Counted from the first letter of the stretch, positions 13,162-27,605 are shown. The stretch is 64,000 nt of DNA from Chrysomallon squamiferum (GCA_012295275.1 CM022667.1:14557168-14621167); one strand, 5' to 3'. Notes: generated from the letters alone by a model not told the origin. Numbers and translations are program-made.

Positions 13162-13995
13162 GGCGTCTTCTTTGATCAATGACATGCGCAGAAATAAATT
13201 ACCCAGAAGGCAATGAAACGTGAACGTTACGACATGGACGATAACAGATTAAATAAATAATCAAACAGACTGAAATGAAGAATGTCAGAAAACGCAAATT
13301 CGCTGTCAAATGCTTTACGCTAGAATAGCAAAAACCCGCAGTAAGATTTATTCCAACTTTTTGGCGTTTTTTTTTTTTAAATTTTTTTATTTGTGCCCCA
13401 TTCCGCGTTCTCTGTGCGCACTCTGTTCCCGTCTGGTACAAACACATCAGTAATGTTTTTTTTTCTAAATATTGTAACTTTTACAGAGATCACAAACTGT
13501 ATCAATAAATGGACAGGATGGTGGTGTGTAGAAAAGAACTATATAGTCAGGAATGTTCATCCTACCACTTTTTTTGTAAAAACAGAACCAAAGAAAAACA
13601 CAAACATATCCCTCCCCCCAAAAAACAAAAATCAATCAAACGAGCCACCCCTCAAAAGAAACACCCCACACCTATCATCATGCAGGAACAATACATATGG
13701 ACACCAAGGAATATCGAACGTAATGACCAGCATGTTCCTAATTCAACTATGACCGATGAATCTTGCTGTATATATATATATATATATATATATATCATGT
13801 CAGATTCACAAATATAACCGACAATAAAGCGATCATACCAATGGCAGTAAAGAAAAAGGAGATTCAATTTCAAAAAAATAAATTCTCAGCGTAATCGGTT
13901 CAGACCGCTTCGTCGTAAGACATAAACGAGTTAACCAAACACTAGGTCATTATCAAAGAGACGTAACGCTCGTGAGTCAATTACGTGAATACAAT
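13162..13995. other. AT-rich spacer
   Basis: Includes T-runs near 13368-13390, an A/C-rich stretch at 13570-13680 and (TA)n at 13769-13795. No gene recognised. Confidence 0.5.
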
Positions 13996-14216
13996 TATTA
14001 ATAATAATAATAATAATAATAGCCCGGGCTGCTGCTATTGCGTTGTAACGCTTCGCTGGGCCATAATGATGCCGATGTGTTCGCAAAGTGGCGAGCGTAA
14101 TGTTACAGCTTTAACAAGGTTTTGTGTTGTCACAGTATTATGAGCATTACGACGTGGTGCGGACATTGCAACGTCCTTGTTAACAAGTGGGTTAATAAGG
14201 GTTGTAACGCGTAACA
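13996..14216. other. (AAT)n plus CpG-rich block with repeated words
   Basis: AAT at 13996-14022. GTTGTAACGC occurs at 14042-14051 and again at 14201-14210. TTAACAAGG (14111-14119) is the inverse of CCTTGTTAA (14175-14183). It may be a small decayed element bounded by 10-bp direct repeats. Confidence 0.4.
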
Positions 14217-14220
14217 TGTC

Positions 14221-14567
14221 TGTCAGTCTGCTTGTCTCTCTCTCTCTCAGCCTCTGTGTGTCTCTCTCTCTGTCTATTTGTTTTTCTCTATTTGAATATA
14301 TTTGTATGTATTTTGTATTTTATGTATGTGTGGATGAATGTTTATTTGTATGTATTTTGAATTTTATGTATGTGTGGATGTATGTTTAATGTATATATGT
14401 ATGTATGTATGTATATATGTATGTATGTATGTATGGATGGATGTATTTATGTATGTATGTATGTATGTATCTATGGATGCATGTATGTATATATGGATGT
14501 GTGTATATGTATATATGGATAAATGTATCTATGTATGTATGTATGTATGTATGTATGTGTGTGTATG

Positions 14568-14598
<31 letters not shown>

Positions 14599-14620
14599 TT
14601 ATTTATATGTATATGCGACA
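14221..14620. repeat. (CT)n then (TATG)n and (TG)n compound array
   Basis: CT variants to 14275, TATG/GGATG units at about 14295-14570, then TG to 14598. Met-Tyr-Val-Cys frames are artefacts. Confidence 0.95.
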
Positions 14621-14870
14621 TTCGTAATAGAATTATTACCACTACTACTACTAATAATAATAACAATAAGAAGAAGAAGAAAAAGAAACAGAAAGGCAAT
14701 TCTTCCAGACAGTAAGACGAGTTTTATGTACAATTAAAAAAAAAAAATTAATAATAATAATAAAAAAAAAATAAAATAATAAATAATAAAAAAAATAACA
14801 CACACAAAAAGAACGAAAGAAAGAAGAACTGTTAAAAAAACATCTAGAATAAAGAAAACTGTTTTGATTG
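14621..14870. repeat. AAT/AAG triplets and A-rich DNA
   Basis: Low-complexity A-rich sequence. Confidence 0.8.
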
Positions 14871-15129
14871 GCAATCACGATTTACATGTAGAATTAGAAA
14901 CCCCTCGAGCCTTCTAGCTTCTCGTAGTTTCTACATTTTTCGCCAATTATACGTGTTCCTCGTGTTTTTTGTCAAGAGAAATTATCTTCAGTATCAAAGT
15001 AAATTGCTTTATTGAGTCACAGAGGAAGGGCAGCGACAATGCTGCTTATTTAGAAGTCATCGAATCAAGCAATCCAGCTTCAAAGATCATCAGCGACAAA
15101 TTATCGTAGATGGATGCACGCAATGCAGT
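14871..15129. other. conserved-looking single-copy block upstream of the X-box duplication
   Basis: High-complexity sequence with an AP-1-like TGAGTCA at about 15014-15020. No frame or splice structure. Confidence 0.35.
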
Positions 15130-15262
15130 TATTTCCCCTCTCATCCCCTGCGTAACCCTAGACAACGTAAACGTTAACGTCAGGACAATGGACGGGTCTT
15201 GGAATTCATGAGATGATAACCCGGAATTATATACATATTATAATTTTCTTTCCTTCAGTTGA
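15130..15262 (+). repeat. diverged direct duplication, copy A
   Basis: Aligns without gaps to copy B (15424-15560) at least from 15152 to 15225, with about 56 of 74 positions identical by eye. The GTAACCCTAG, CAGGACAATGGA and AACCCGGA blocks are exact. Followed by a 35-nt poly-A tract. Confidence 0.85.
15152..15166 (+). promoter_or_regulatory. RFX-like X-box (copy A)
   Basis: GTAACCCTAGACAAC fits GTNRCC-N3-RRNAAC. The same position in copy B carries a better match. Confidence 0.4.
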
Positions 15263-15268
15263 ACAGGG

Positions 15269-15305
<37 letters not shown>

Positions 15306-15332
15306 AAAATAAATAAATAAAAAGATTAAAAC

Positions 15333-15371
<39 letters not shown>

Positions 15372-15423
15372 AAAAAGAAAGAAAGAACGAAAGAATGGAA
15401 AGCAAGCATCAACAGCAATAAAT
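15263..15423. repeat. poly-A tracts separating the two copies
   Basis: A-tract at 15269-15303, AAAT units, a second A-tract at 15332-15360, then A/G-rich DNA. Confidence 0.95.
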
Positions 15424-15560
15424 ACAGTCCTTTCCCATCCGCTACGTAACCCTAGGCAACAGAAATGTGATCATCAGGACAATGGATGCGCCTTTGATTA
15501 TGTGAAAAGTTAACCCGGACTTTTGTATGCCATTAATTTTATCCTTCATTAAAAGCATTA
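15424..15560 (+). repeat. diverged direct duplication, copy B
   Basis: Second copy, 294 bp downstream of copy A in constant register. Substitutions concentrate outside the X-box and the CAGGACAATGGA and AACCCGGA blocks. Confidence 0.85.
15446..15460 (+). promoter_or_regulatory. RFX-type X-box (copy B)
   Basis: GTAACCCTAGGCAAC matches GTNRCC-N3-RGYAAC exactly, an imperfect inverted repeat typical of RFX binding sites. Confidence 0.5.
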
Positions 15561-15801
15561 ATAGAAGAAAAAAAACCCCCAGAATTAAACAACAACCGCA
15601 AACCTAATCACAATCAAAACAAAGGAACAATAAGGGCAACAAACAGTAATAATTATTACCACCATATAAAATTACTTATAGAAGAAAAATAACAAGAAAA
15701 AGGAAATGAAGAGAAAAAAAACTAAGGAGAAAAGAAGAAAGGTGAAAAAAAAAAAAAAAGAACATAAAATAAAAAAATAAAAAATAAAAAAATGTCCTTG
15801 A
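15561..15801. other. A-rich spacer
   Basis: A-rich low-complexity DNA with no gene signal. Confidence 0.6.
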
Positions 15802-15862
15802 GAAACTAAATATCAAAGCCGTGTGATTATAATTACAGACCAATTACCAACTGAGCCATTTT
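15802..15862 (-). mobile_element. tRNA-derived SINE relic with intact A box
   Basis: The minus strand 15858-15847 reads TGGCTCAGTTGG, an exact RNA polymerase III A box of tRNA type. It is followed by D-arm and anticodon-arm-like sequence. A decayed B box (TTTGATAT) lies about 40 nt downstream. No acceptor stem or full cloverleaf remains, so it is not a functional tRNA gene. Confidence 0.5.
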
Positions 15863-16019
15863 CAGTGTTTCATCTTTTTTCTTCTCCTTTTTTTTTTTTT
15901 TATCTTCAGAAACTGAGAAAGGAAGATCACAAGAAATTAGAGATTGCGGAATAAATTTTAAAATAATTTATTTATGGAATTTATCATTCGTGATTGTGAG
16001 GAGCAGTTGCCAGAAAGAA

Positions 16020-16091
16020 GGTGAATGAAAAAGAAAGAAAGAGACAGAGAAACAGGGACAGAGAGAGAGAGAGACGAAGGTAGAAAGACAG

Positions 16092-16142
<51 letters not shown>
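16020..16142. repeat. purine-rich tract with (AG)n core
   Basis: GA-rich from 16020; pure AG at 16097-16142. Confidence 0.95.
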
Positions 16143-16147
<5 letters not shown>

Positions 16148-16620
16148 TCAGATGAAGAAAGAGTGAGGGAAAAACTTCGAGAAAGAAAGATGGCGGCAGG
16201 GGGGGGTAATTATAATCGGAGAAATAATATAAAACATTAGTCTTCTACATTTCTCTTTCATCCATATTATTAAACATTATTAATTCTTTTTAAAATAATC
16301 CAAATTTCTTCTACAGCTAGAACATTTCGTGTACAAATGTAATAGTAATTATTTTTCCTGGAAATAACGTAAAGCAAAGTGTTTAAATATTTTTTCTGTG
16401 TCGTAGGCTATTTAGAAAAAAACAATGGTCCCTTTGGTATCTAATTTCGGGACATATTAAATAAAAGGGGAAGAGCCGGCTGAAAAATCTCCGCAATAAT
16501 ATCCGATATAAACACACCTTCGTGCCACTAATGGCTTTTAGTATGCCCAGAGATTAATTTGAAATGGAAAACAAACAAAAACGTATATTAAAAATCTATT
16601 TGACTATACCAGTCATAGAC
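16143..16620. other. AT-rich spacer, YY1-like site at its start
   Basis: AAGATGGCGGC near 16187-16197 is a YY1-type motif (reverse GCCGCCATCTT), next to a G run at 16199. The rest is AT-rich, single-copy and without frames. Confidence 0.35.
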
Positions 16621-17160
16621 ATCCAGTCTGCTGACTTATCGCGAACTCGCGTAGAATCCCGCGAGAGTCTGAAGAATTCTCGTACACGACGAAAGTCGAT
16701 GCTATCGCTGTATTAGCTAAAGCACACAATAATTAGCCGCAAAGCATTTCTGCAAAATGAAAGGTTTTACAAACTGATGTCTCTTCGTTGTTCTGTTTGG
16801 AATGAAACGGTTTTCGTTTCACAGACAAGGATCTGCGAGGCGAGACTTTGTTTGCACGCGAGATAATTCTAGAACTAACATCCAAAGACGAAGCGCTCAT
16901 AATATGACGATCACTTCGTCACCTTTCGGAGACATTCGGGATTAAACTGACGTCTGCTAATCCGCGCGAACGTCAGCGGATGAGAACGATGAACGTTTTA
17001 ACAAGCTGACGTTAAAATACTTGACACTCGAGATTACAATCAGGTTTAGCGGTGATAAATCTCACGGCCTTGGGAAAAGACGGGTGATGAAAATGCAGTC
17101 CGTCCATTTCTGGAAGTACATCTGTGAAATCCTTTCCATCTCGACTAATTATTAGTATGT
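16621..17160. other. CpG-rich conserved-looking block
   Basis: About 540 bp of high-complexity DNA free of simple repeats. It has many CpGs (16640-16700, 16850-17000) and TAAT words such as ATAATTAGCC near 16730. Reading frames are repeatedly closed, so a distal regulatory element is the preferred reading. Confidence 0.4.
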
Positions 17161-17225
17161 ACTTTAAAATTATAATTACGAGCATTCATAAATAAAATTT
17201 TAAATACATGTTGAGAGTCACATAT

Positions 17226-17280
<55 letters not shown>

Positions 17281-17340
17281 ATTAAGTAAACAAAAAAAAA
17301 AAAATAAAAAAAAAAAAAAAATAACGTACAAAAATAGAGA
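17161..17340. repeat. (CA)n and 41-nt poly-A tract
   Basis: CA at 17226-17237, A-tract at 17238-17278, further A-rich DNA to 17320. Confidence 0.95.
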
Positions 17341-18700
17341 AGCTAAAAAAATGAAAAATAATAAATTAAAAATAAAAATTACAACGCTCTCACTATCTGC
17401 TGATATAATAATCTACTGTAGCATGGCATCACACATGTTTAAGAATAACAGCGGAGAAATAAGCAAGAAAGACATTTTTTACATGCACCTTCCCTTGGAA
17501 CCAGCTGTGAAATGTGCTAACCACTTTCTTTGATAAATCATGACTGGGCTTTGTTTGGGACGTGAGATATAACAAAGATAGTCGCTCAGGAGGTTTGATC
17601 CACCGTTCAATATCTCAGTAAAACATTATTTTCACCTAGCGGTCCATTATTTAGATTCACGAAAAAAAAAAAAAAAAAAAAAGTTTTAAACCTTAAATAA
17701 CTCATCAGCTGACAAGACAATCAACATATCAAAAAACTGAATAACTTCGTAAAATTGTCTGGTCACGAGAATCTAAAATGTTTCTCTTTCTTCTTCTCAG
17801 CATCAGATTAAGATTTCGTGAGACCCTAAGCTACATAAATCTTAAAGATCCCTTATTTTAAAAAAAAATGTATTTGCCAGAATATTTTATACAGAAGTTT
17901 ATGTAATTTATTTTCAGGCCTCTATGGATTTCGAAGATCTAAGATGCAGCTTGTTATTCGTCGTTGATTCGTCTTGTAATGAAATGCTGATAATGACAAC
18001 GATAATGTTACGTAATGACAAAGGAAAGGAAATGTAAATAAAATATACTAATAACATTTTATATTTGCTTTTTTTTTCCTCGTCTGTTTTCTTATTTAAC
18101 TTTTTTTTACTTTCTTCCTTATTTTATATTTTTTATTTTTCTTTCAAGAAGATTGAATGTCACTTCTGCTTTCGTCCAATATAATTAACTAAATCACATC
18201 GGAACGACGCTAAAGTAATGCAATTATATTTCGAGCTTGATTAATATGATTATAATTATTTGAAAGCATATCTTTTATTTTTTTTTTATAAAAATTTTAT
18301 ATATTTTTTTTAATTTTATTTTTAACGATAACTCACTCGGTATGCTTTCAGAAAATAAAAATAGCTTTATTGCAGTCATGCTTAAAACGTAACGATATTA
18401 CTTAATAATAATATGATCATTTTTCTCTTTCATGTCGTACGTATGTAGTCGTTTTAAATGTCACAGGAGTTTTGTGCAGTACGTAACGGTTATCGTCTAG
18501 GAATTACGAAGGTTTTCAACCAAAAAAAAAACACGTCATTTGAAGGTTTCCCAACATTTTCTCGCTAATCAAACAGACGTGTACACTGCACCAAGCGACA
18601 TTCACAAATCATATTTTCATTTTAATATCTTTTTCTTTTGATAATCACTGATTATATGGGTTTGTGCGTTGTGGGGTCACTGAGGTATATCTGGTTTGAT
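17341..18700. other. AT-rich single-copy spacer
   Basis: No gene recognised. GGTTTGATCC at about 17594-17603 resembles a CpG-decayed B box. Poly-A at 17660-17681 and T-runs near 18069 and 18280. Confidence 0.5.
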
Positions 18701-18800
18701 TAAAAAAAAAAGAAGAAAAAAGAAAATGAGTGAAAGAGAGAAAAATGCAATAAAGAAAAGAAAATTGAAAAAAAAAAAAAAAAAAAAAAAAAAAACGAAA
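18701..18800. repeat. A-rich tract with poly-A
   Basis: Poly-A at 18768-18795 after GA-rich DNA. Confidence 0.9.
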
Positions 18801-19264
18801 GCAAGAAGAAAAGAAATAACAATGGTTCGGAAGATGTGAAAGAGGATTTCAAATACAACTGCAGGTTATTATTAATAATTATAATAACATTTACTTATGT
18901 CATTAGGTTCGTTTTGTCTCGTTTACATTTAAATAGCTTTAGAAAGGAAAATAAGTTCTTTATGTCGGATCCGTAGCTTCTGAGTTTAGCTTAGTTCATC
19001 TGGATAACTTGGAAAGTTTGAATGAAATAGATGTTAGATTCGACAGTAAATTCTGAATTGATTTTGATTGAAGAACATCGTCATAATAGTAAAAGTCTGT
19101 ACAGAAGCGTACATTTAACTCAGATCAGTACAGTTTGCGATTAATATGTAAAATATATGATGATAGCTTTAAACAGTTGTTATAATAAATTCTAAATTGG
19201 TTTTGTGCTGTCCAGTGATGTAACACGTAATTAAAAAAAATTAGAAAAACAAAATGCTAAACTG
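18801..19264. other. AT-rich single-copy spacer
   Basis: Nothing recognised beyond ordinary AT-rich DNA. Confidence 0.5.
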
Positions 19265-19470
19265 TTAAACTGAATTATTAATTTATTTAACAGAAATATT
19301 AAATTATTAAATAGAAATATGAATTGATTATAAATGTAGTATTACCGTCTTAAAACTGATATATTAATTTATTTAACAGAAATATTAAATTATTAAATGG
19401 AAATATTAATTTATTATAAATGTAGTATTATCTTCTTAAAACCGAAATATTAAATTATTAATTTGTTAAA
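19265..19470 (+). repeat. 86-bp tandem repeat, about 2.4 copies
   Basis: The word AATTTATTTAACAG recurs with an 86-bp offset (CAG at 19291 and 19377). TATAAATGTAGTATTA recurs in both units. A partial third unit ends near 19470. Confidence 0.9.
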
Positions 19471-20456
19471 GATGGTTCATTTATAAGTATAAACAGAAAT
19501 ATAAACAAATGTCAGAGATCTTTTGTTTCATGTGAAAAATGTTCTCTTTTCATTTTGTCCATTATTATTATTTATTTATTTTTCCTTTTGTGTTTGTTTG
19601 TTTTACAATCAGATGAAAGCTGTTTTAGCAAACAAAATATTCGAACAGAAATGCTGAGTCATAACCACATGAACTTGTTCGTAAAGAAGTTAAAATGAAC
19701 TTCATTGTTTGTAGTTTAGTAAAACGACTTGACGATAACCGAAAGTGAGCAAGTGATAAAAAATAATAATAAAAATAAATATAATAAATTTAAAAAGTCT
19801 AAATAATAATAAAAAATAATAATATTAATAATAAAAAAAAAATTAAAAAAAAAATAATAAAATAGAATAATAATAATAATAATAATAAAGAATTCTAAAA
19901 AGGAAATTATACATGTCTGTCCATTGAATAATTCGATTACAGAAATAATTTTCATTTCATCGAGGGCAAGAACCTTGAAAACGTGCAAAAAAGTAGTGTG
20001 ACAGTTAACAATGGCGACATGCAATAGCTTTTTGCAGAATATTGATACAATTAGCTAAGACTGTATCTTTACATCACTTGACGACAGTTCTTTTTTTAAA
20101 CGTCCCAAAGAGAGATTTTTCTGCTTATATGTCAATATGTTATTTATTAAAAAGACTGGAGTAAGCTTAAGTTGTATTATTACTGCTAGGTAGTAGACAG
20201 AAGAAAACACTCTTATGAAATCGTCTACCAGTGGATTTCATCAATTCTAGTAACAGTTGAACATGGTGGATTGTGTGATCAAGAAAGAAGTGTTTTCCTA
20301 CAACACGAAATCTCGCAAGTTTCGCCACGAATAATTTATTACCATCTAATATATGAAATGTGTAAACTAAAGTTTTTTTGTTAATTTTTTCCTTAGATAT
20401 ATTTGGAATCTAACACATTTATATACCGAAATGTGTCATACACTGCCCAAACAAAC
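19471..20456. other. AT-rich single-copy spacer
   Basis: AAT/A-rich low complexity at 19755-19895; otherwise single-copy DNA without gene signals. Confidence 0.5.
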
Positions 20457-20557
20457 CATGCCATGCCACACCATACCATACCATACCATACCATACCATA
20501 CCATACCATACCATACCATACCATACCATACAATGCCATGCTATACCATACCATAAA
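20457..20557. repeat. (ATACC)n pentanucleotide array
   Basis: About 12 pure CCATA units at 20471-20530, with degenerate units on both sides (for example CCATG). It is the only pentanucleotide array of this size here. Confidence 0.97.
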
Positions 20558-20936
20558 TATCACACCACATGAATATATACCTGCCATGACGCATAACACA
20601 ACATCAAACCACATCACACTGTATTGCACGAGACAAACAAAATAATAACCATACAGATAGGTTGATATCATCCAGATGGACGTACACTTATCCTAATCAA
20701 TTACTAACATACAAAAAGAATGTTTAATTTTAATTTTAATTTGTGTTTTGAACAGAATGGCCCAAATACTGTAAACTAGGACATTCTCGTTGGCTTTGGT
20801 TCAAGTCGATGTATCGGCAAGGGTATTAGTAGCTAGCAATTACAGTCCTCAGATTTATTCAGTGCAGTAGTGATCCTCAGAATACACACAGTTTGAAATA
20901 CATTTCCTTTCAGGAATGTCCTAAGTTAGCTTTTCA
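20558..20936. other. single-copy spacer
   Basis: Mixed composition with no repeat or coding signal. Confidence 0.5.
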
Positions 20937-21320
20937 CTACTATAATGATATTACTATTACTGTCAGAACTGCTGTTGCTGGTATTACTACTTACATAGCG
21001 ATTATGAAAACTATTAGTATTACTATACAACTGCTATAACCACGACTACGAATATTATTACTTTCACTTTATTACTGATATAACTACAACGACTGCTATT
21101 AATAGTACAATACTACTCTTAATAGATTTGTATCACTACTACCACTATTACTTTTACTTAACTACTACCTTTATTCCAACAACAACAACAACTATTACTA
21201 TTACAACCACAGTAACATCAACAACTACTACTTAGACTATTAATGCAACATTTCCTACTAAAGCCATTATTACAACAACTACTGTTACAGGTATTACTAC
21301 TACAACATCTTCGAGTACTA
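20937..21320. repeat. degenerate (ACT)n triplet array
   Basis: ACT/ATT/ACA triplets with frequent substitutions over nearly 400 bp, older-looking than the array at 33.6 kb. Confidence 0.85.
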
Positions 21321-22080
21321 ATATTGCAATTTCTCTGCAACTTTTTACAAACATTAACAAAGTCGCAATCGCAAACATACCCAGAGAATACAAATATCTC
21401 TGAATCTTTGCAGGAAGGCGGACATTGATTCTAGTACATATCAATAATACACACACAGACGTAACACAACTGATATTTAATCGAACTTCTTATTGTATTC
21501 GGTATCTGTTTTCCACCGATCAGCCCAGAGTAATAATTTACATTAAAACGAAGAACAAACAAAGAGATTGAAAAGAAACCCTCTCTCATTAAACACAATT
21601 AGCAGACTAAGTCAATCTTGTTAACGTGCAGTCGTGGAGATGACAGAGGTTTCTCAGATCTGGGCACGATGACAAAATATCGGTAATCGTTTTGTTCCCA
21701 TTTATTTTTCAATTTTCGAAACGTATGTAATTATTGCGTGTGTGTATATATTTTGAATCTAAAACGTGAGTTGGTGTTAATTGTATGGTTTCTTGGATAC
21801 GTAGAAATTAGAATGATTTCTGATGGATTATAAAAGTACAGTTGTTCATTGTTTTCAGATACATTTTTTTTTTTTTTTTATTTTTATTTTTTTATGAAAC
21901 CAGGAATAAAATTAAATCATTTAATAAAAGTTTATGTAGTTGCTGTTATATCTCTTCCATAGTTTTTCTTGTTCCTTCGTTTTCTCACTTTCTCTCAATC
22001 ATTATATCTTTCCTTAGCATCTCTATCATTAATTCTTTCATTCTGTCTTTCTTTATTTTTTCTGACTTTAATATTCTTTC
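21321..22080. other. single-copy spacer, T-rich end
   Basis: No gene recognised. T-runs at 21866-21892 lead into a pyrimidine-rich stretch. Confidence 0.5.
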
Positions 22081-22106
22081 TCTCTCTCTCTTTTTTATTA
22101 ACCTTA

Positions 22107-22195
<89 letters not shown>
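22081..22195. repeat. (CT)n microsatellite
   Basis: Pure CT at 22111-22195 after a pyrimidine-rich lead. Confidence 0.97.
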
Positions 22196-22198
<3 letters not shown>

Positions 22199-22484
22199 TT
22201 TTCTGTTTAAATAAACTTTTTTTTATATTATACGTTTTTTTTATTGTGCCCCTGTTATCATTAAAATATAATAATGCAACCTGACAATTTACTATTCAAG
22301 TATAATTTATTTAAAAACGGTATCTGCACTCAGTGCCTCTTAAGGATAAAAATAAAATGGCTGATGGCACAAAACTATCCAGGAAATAGGACATATAAAA
22401 TGAAGTCATTGAACTTTTCTGTTTAAGAAAAAATCCACATCCTTCACATGATATCTTAATTTTTAAACTAAACTAAACAAAAAA

Positions 22485-22493
22485 ATGATGATG

Positions 22494-22555
<62 letters not shown>

Positions 22556-22569
22556 AAGAAGAAGAAGAT
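22485..22569 (+). repeat. (GAT)n-(AAT)n-(AAG)n compound triplet array
   Basis: AAT converts directly to AAG. The same order occurs at 44301-44398 and, inverted, at 43930-43993. Confidence 0.97.
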
Positions 22570-23179
22570 TATTGTACAAATGTCTTAGCATGATGATAAA
22601 TATGGAATTTTATAATTTAAAATTAATATATTTTCCTTGTCCTAATTGTTCCTATTAATATTGATGTTTCTTTCATTACACTTCATCTTTTGTTCTCTCT
22701 CTCATTATTTTTTTTTTTTTTTTTTTTTTTTAACTTTTTTGAAATTACAGTATTTGTATATTTAACAGTTTTAATTTGGGTATATCCGGTAAGTGCACTT
22801 GCACTTAGAAGTGAAAAACAGATTGGTGTTTCGTGTTTCGACTAGGACGAAAAAAAAAAAAAAACGTCACGCCAAATGACGTTACGATGTTGACTGAAAC
22901 CTTTCACTGTGATTTATTTATTTTTCTTTGCGCAAATACCTTACTAAATATGTTAAATAAATAAGGAAATGGTAGCGAAGAAAATCAATGAATAGATATT
23001 TTCTTCTTTTTTTTTTCATTTTCTTATTTATTTATTTATTTTTTTTTTTTTTTTTTAAGAAATAAGATTCCTGTTACAGCAGATTATTTATCAGTGTCCG
23101 AGGGGAAAAAAAGAAACACGAAGAGAAGCATTCAGAGAAAAAGATTTATAAAAAGAAAGTGACACAGATTACGAAACAC

Positions 23180-23181
<2 letters not shown>
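22570..23181. other. AT-rich spacer with T-tracts
   Basis: Poly-T at 22709-22730 and 23039-23057. A short AAGTGCACTTGCACTT self-complementary word near 22791. No gene. Confidence 0.5.
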
Positions 23182-23256
<75 letters not shown>

Positions 23257-23258
23257 GT
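23182..23258. repeat. (AG)n microsatellite
   Basis: Pure AG to 23248, one C, then AG again. Complementary to the (CT)n array about 187 bp downstream. Confidence 0.97.
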
Positions 23259-23439
23259 AAACACTATCATACAAATACTGATCTTCATTTCACTTATTTC
23301 AAGCTTTATTTAAAAGTATAAAAAAGACAAACACTTATTTCTACTACAAGATGGCTTAACACATATAGCAAGTCTAAATGTTCGGCTGTTGATATCATTC
23401 TTTACGTATACAGTGAATTTAAAAATAACATTTTTTTTT

Positions 23440-23562
<123 letters not shown>

Positions 23563-23770
23563 CCTGCTTGTACTGAAGTCCCAAAGAGACACACGTAATG
23601 GCAAATCAAGCCGTAATTCACGCTGGCACTTACGACAGTTTTTGTTGTAGTTCTTTGGAGTGTTACAAGACACGACCTAATTTCATTTGCACAAGAAGGC
23701 AAAAACAGAGACTGGGTTGTCCTTTATACACTAATACTGTACACAATCACACACTGATATAGAATAAGAT

Positions 23771-23900
23771 ATATGTGTATATGTATGCATATATGTATGT
23801 ATTTATGTATGTCTGTACGTATGTATGTATGTATGTATGTATGTATGTATGTATGTATGTATGTATGTATGTATGTATGTATGTATGTATTATATTATAT
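23771..23900. repeat. (TATG)n array
   Basis: Long run of TATG units with one CTG/ACG interruption near 23812-23820. Confidence 0.97.
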
Positions 23901-24239
23901 TTGTATGCACAGGATCAAATAAAGAACGCCTTACTTGCGCTTTGGTTAATAGTTTTCGTTGTGACAATTTCATATTGACGTTTCATTCATAAAGGACTGA
24001 TTAGATTTTCAAAGAAACTGAAGGATGTCATTGTTGCAGTCGTAGCCGCCATATTTTTATTTGTGGACATAACATTAGCACTAGTAATAATAGCAATAGA
24101 ACGAGATATAGATTTTGTCTGATTTCTTTAGCAGAACAAGACTGCAAACAAATAATGGTTTTCTTGAATATGCATTTTTATATATATATATATATATGAA
24201 TTTTTAAAGTTTATGTATGTGTATATATATATTCGTTTC
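23901..24239. other. AT-rich spacer
   Basis: Contains GCCGCCATATT (YY1-like) at 24045-24055 and (TA)n at 24178-24198. No exon. Confidence 0.4.
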
Positions 24240-24470
24240 TGTTGTTAAAGTAGTTCTAGTCGTGTTATTAGTAGAAGTAATAGTTACATATTTGTGGTGG
24301 CAGCAATAATAATAGAAATAGAAGAACTTGTGATACTAACAGTAGTAGTTGCAGTAACAGTAGTCGTAATCATGATGGTAGTTTTAGGAGTAGTAGTTAT
24401 AGCAGCAGCATTGACAACAGTAGCACTAGTACTAATAATAGCAGTAGGAGTACGGTAGTATAGCTAATTT
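24240..24470. repeat. degenerate (AGT)n triplet array
   Basis: AGT/AAT/AGC triplets with many substitutions, complementary in type to the ACT arrays elsewhere. Confidence 0.85.
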
Positions 24471-24606
24471 CATTTGCAGAAGATGGTGAATCGTTATCGA
24501 GATTTTCATTAAGGTATTGAAATTTAAATATTTTAATTGAACCTATTCAGTTACTTTTGTTAAGAAATACAATTTATAAAACAACAATATACAAAGTAAC
24601 GAAACA

Positions 24607-24641
<35 letters not shown>

Positions 24642-24685
24642 TAATTAAAAGGTAATAAAAGCAAAATTGAACAGAATATGAACAA

Positions 24686-24735
<50 letters not shown>

Positions 24736-25078
24736 TAATAATAATAACAATAATAAAATAAAATAAATAAATAAAATAAAAGTTATAGTGAGAAAAAGAA
24801 AAAGCTGCCAAATAGATATATGTCATGTAACACATTGTTTATATAAGATATAATTACCTAATCACGTCTACAAGTATAGGAGATTTCTGATATGATTCAT
24901 ATTTTGTTACAATATTTTTCACAATAATGAAATAATTTATATCGATTTTTGAATATAATACTTAATCGAATGTTTAAAATTAGTTTCTTTGTTTTCTTAT
25001 TTTTACAAACAGCCTGATATATCATAAAATACGATGACCTAATTTCATTTACAGTAAAAAAAAAACTAAATTTAAATA
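24471..25078. other. AT-rich spacer with (AAT)n and decayed family copies
   Basis: AAT arrays at 24608-24638 and 24690-24758. The words GCTAATTTCATTTGCAG (24472) and CCTAATTTCATTTACAG (25037) belong to the degenerate repeat family described under findings. Confidence 0.6.
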
Positions 25079-25131
25079 AATAAACAAACATTCAAACAGA
25101 CAAACACCATTAAAAACAACAAACGAACAGA

Positions 25132-25162
<31 letters not shown>

Positions 25163-25178
25163 AAAAAAAAAAAAAAAG
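25079..25178. repeat. (AAAC)n/(AAAT)n and poly-A
   Basis: AAAT units at 25130-25162 followed by an A-tract to 25177. Confidence 0.95.

Positions 25179-27605
<2,427 letters not shown>

Noticed and set aside
14221-14737. Met-Tyr-Val-Cys repeat frames resembling a cysteine-rich peptide
   Set aside because: Translation of (TATG)n; the cysteines come from TGT in the repeat.
15802-15862. Functional tRNA gene
   Set aside because: The A box is intact but the B box is decayed, the acceptor stem is absent and no T-run terminator sits at the right distance.
20457-20557. (ATACC)n as a telomere-like repeat
   Set aside because: Not a known animal telomere motif, short, and embedded in ordinary spacer.
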